A stretch of DNA of 50,558 nt. It comes from Deltaproteobacteria bacterium. GTDB lineage: Bacteria > Myxococcota > JADLHZ01. A program made the translations under genes and the position numbers. Positions 50,401 through 50,558 of the stretch are shown in pieces. The DNA lies in the NCBI GenBank assembly GCA_020848545.1, contig JADLHZ010000152.1, positions 1-50,558 on the forward strand, read 5' to 3'. Position 1 is the first letter of the stretch, and every line of letters starts with the position of its first letter. Below the pieces are notes generated by a model. It worked only from the letters and a program-made list of their open reading frames with translations. It ran no database searches and was not told the origin of the DNA.

Positions 50401-50558
50401 CGACGCCTTGGTCGAGCGCGCGAGCTTCGTGTCGACCGCCTCGTAGGACCACTCGCCGAGCTTGCTCTTCTTGTTCACGCGCACGAGGAAGTCGGCGCGC
50501 CCGAGATACGGCGGCTGAAAGAACGTCGCCTGATAGATGACAGAGGCCCCACTCTTCA
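47404..50558 (-). CDS. TM0106-type RecB-like nuclease/helicase, partial
   Basis: A large protein whose 5' end lies beyond the right edge; at least 1050 residues are present. The N-terminal part is a TM0106-family RecB-like nuclease: EAVDTKLARSTK (Asp, x, Lys), and a Cys cluster CAVCDWYSVCDKRW of the 4Fe-4S nuclease kind, followed by a ribonuclease H-like part (FFDIEADPY, HYAAYE). The C-terminal half is a DNA2/UPF1-like SF1 helicase: Walker A GPPGAGKT, DVLFVDEAGQ, GDPQQLNQP, and the SRAK-containing motif VI near the end. It can unwind and trim DNA; roles in repair or defence are both plausible. Confidence 0.85.
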   Translation of the reverse strand, partial: KSGASVIYQATFFQPPYLGRADFLVRVNKKSKLGEWSYEAVDTKLARSTKASALLQLCFYSEHIERTTGEPPDEMHVELGGGEGRETFRVNDFSAYYRKVKADFEAQAPKATLQSTYPEPVERCAVCDWYSVCDKRWHDDDHLSLVAGISRTQRQALPTVGVDTMKKLGRLSLPLTPKVDELSPAPLARVREQARIQVEGRDKKTLLYELIDEVEDGKGLEALPEPSPGDVFFDIEADPYADTIGLEYLLGYVTVDARAPEYTPIWALDRDEEKQAFERFVDFIEARRKEHPAMHVYHYAAYETGAVKRLAGRHNTRVEEVDTWMRAGLFVDLYQVVKRALRASVESYSIKKIEALYGFVRTVDLRDANASLAAFETWLALGGDRKQDRALLDPIAGYNEDDCVSTLRLRDWLEERRKEREAQLGRSLARPELQDGKASEEKAERDAEMQALFDALTKDISADAAARSAAENAKWVLAQLLEFHRREEKSLWWEFFRMKDLDPVELIEDNVTLGGLVYEGIVGTVDRSFVHRYRFPPQDHGFKVEVENRDPATGKSAGTIVAIDEDNGVIELKRGKKSQVPHPVGLFPFKKVSAGPLVASIKRLGEWVRDHDVDSRGFSRATRDLLMRRPPRLAAGATIDPLPKELPVDQAIRVGLALNGGVLPIQGPPGAGKTYTGTQMVLACVKKKLRVGVTANSHRVIVNFLEALADEAKGQGAKIRIHQKAAEGEESSRDSVVQLGNTSGGAIAQMLEDGEIDVVGGTAWLFSDPAMRERVDVLFVDEAGQLSLANTVAAAQGAKNLVLLGDPQQLNQPTKGIHPDGVGVSALGHVLGEQSTLSADQGLFLAETRRMHPNVCTFISEAFYASRLDAHASTHKQRLDGAGPLGGTGLRFVPVQHEGNRSESEEEAAAVKRLLSQLTRNGATWVNEKGKTKPLTLADVLIVTPYNAQLGRLSETLPAGAQIGTVDKFQGKEAAVVIYTMASSTPADAPRGMEFLYSPNRLNVAISRAKCVAILVASPALFDVECKSPRQMQLVNAFCRYLERSVLLVG

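Noticed and set aside
1-50558. CRISPR array or cas genes
   Set aside because: No series of regularly spaced direct repeats and no Cas protein signature was found.
1-50558. tRNA, rRNA or attachment site
   Set aside because: No cloverleaf-like sequence with a CCA-type end or TPsiC arm was recognised, and no tRNA-end duplication next to the recombinase. Not exhaustive without a tool.

Overview
The window is GC-rich accessory DNA: nearly every gene has a mobile-element, defence, anti-restriction, replication/partition or unknown role, and there is no tRNA, rRNA or ribosomal-protein gene. IS66 parts, ArdA, a replication-relaxation protein, ParB and iteron-like repeats suggest a large plasmid or an integrative element. 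High GC together with FHA, Sel1, sigma-like and WYL proteins fits a Myxococcota-type host, but that is inference; no gene here fixes the taxon.

Left part (1-3673): an IS66-family transposon with tnpA, tnpB and tnpC, plus a tyrosine recombinase whose GTG start overlaps the tnpC stop, and a small unknown ORF.

Main system (3624-21941, minus strand): nine genes in one tightly packed, translationally coupled operon. In transcription order they are a RadC/MPN protein, an SNF2-type helicase, a DUF1156 adenine-specific DNA methylase with a Zn-ribbon, a DUF499 ATPase, McrB with an EVE-like domain, McrC, an IetA-like AAA ATPase, an IetS-like S8 serine protease, and an endonuclease III-like HhH/4Fe-4S DNA glycosylase. 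Seven of the eight junctions overlap (1, 4 or 14 nt) and the eighth gap is 8 nt. The first genes resemble the predicted helicase/DUF1156/DUF499 modification module, McrBC is a modification-dependent nuclease, and IetAS is a known two-gene phage-defence pair. Joining all of them with a glycosylase in one operon is the most novel feature here. My working model is modify self, recognise and cut or excise foreign modified DNA, with a protease arm that may act as fail-safe.

Middle (22320-29377): an unknown gene, ardA (anti-restriction), mrr (modified-DNA endonuclease), an unknown gene sharing a duplicated leader with ardA, an HTH protein preceded by two tiny membrane-peptide ORFs, a replication-relaxation protein, a nested inverted repeat, a cluster of four 9-mers, and parB. 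This looks like the maintenance and transfer core of the element.

Right-middle (29552-34317): a compact plus-strand cassette of secreted nuclease, tandem-FHA protein, DnaA-like ATPase, two paralogous proteins built of 23-residue repeats, and a PGN_0703-like PD-(D/E)XK nuclease. This is a second candidate for an undescribed system. It is followed by an unknown gene and a sigma-like factor, then a Sel1-repeat protein and a complete S-adenosylmethionine synthetase (metK).

Right part (38416-50558): mostly unknown genes (DUF3293, DUF429-like, Zn-finger, PD-(D/E)XK-like), a phosphatase/ADP-ribosylglycohydrolase fusion next to a WYL regulator, an HNH endonuclease, and a TM0106-type RecB-like nuclease/helicase cut by the right edge.
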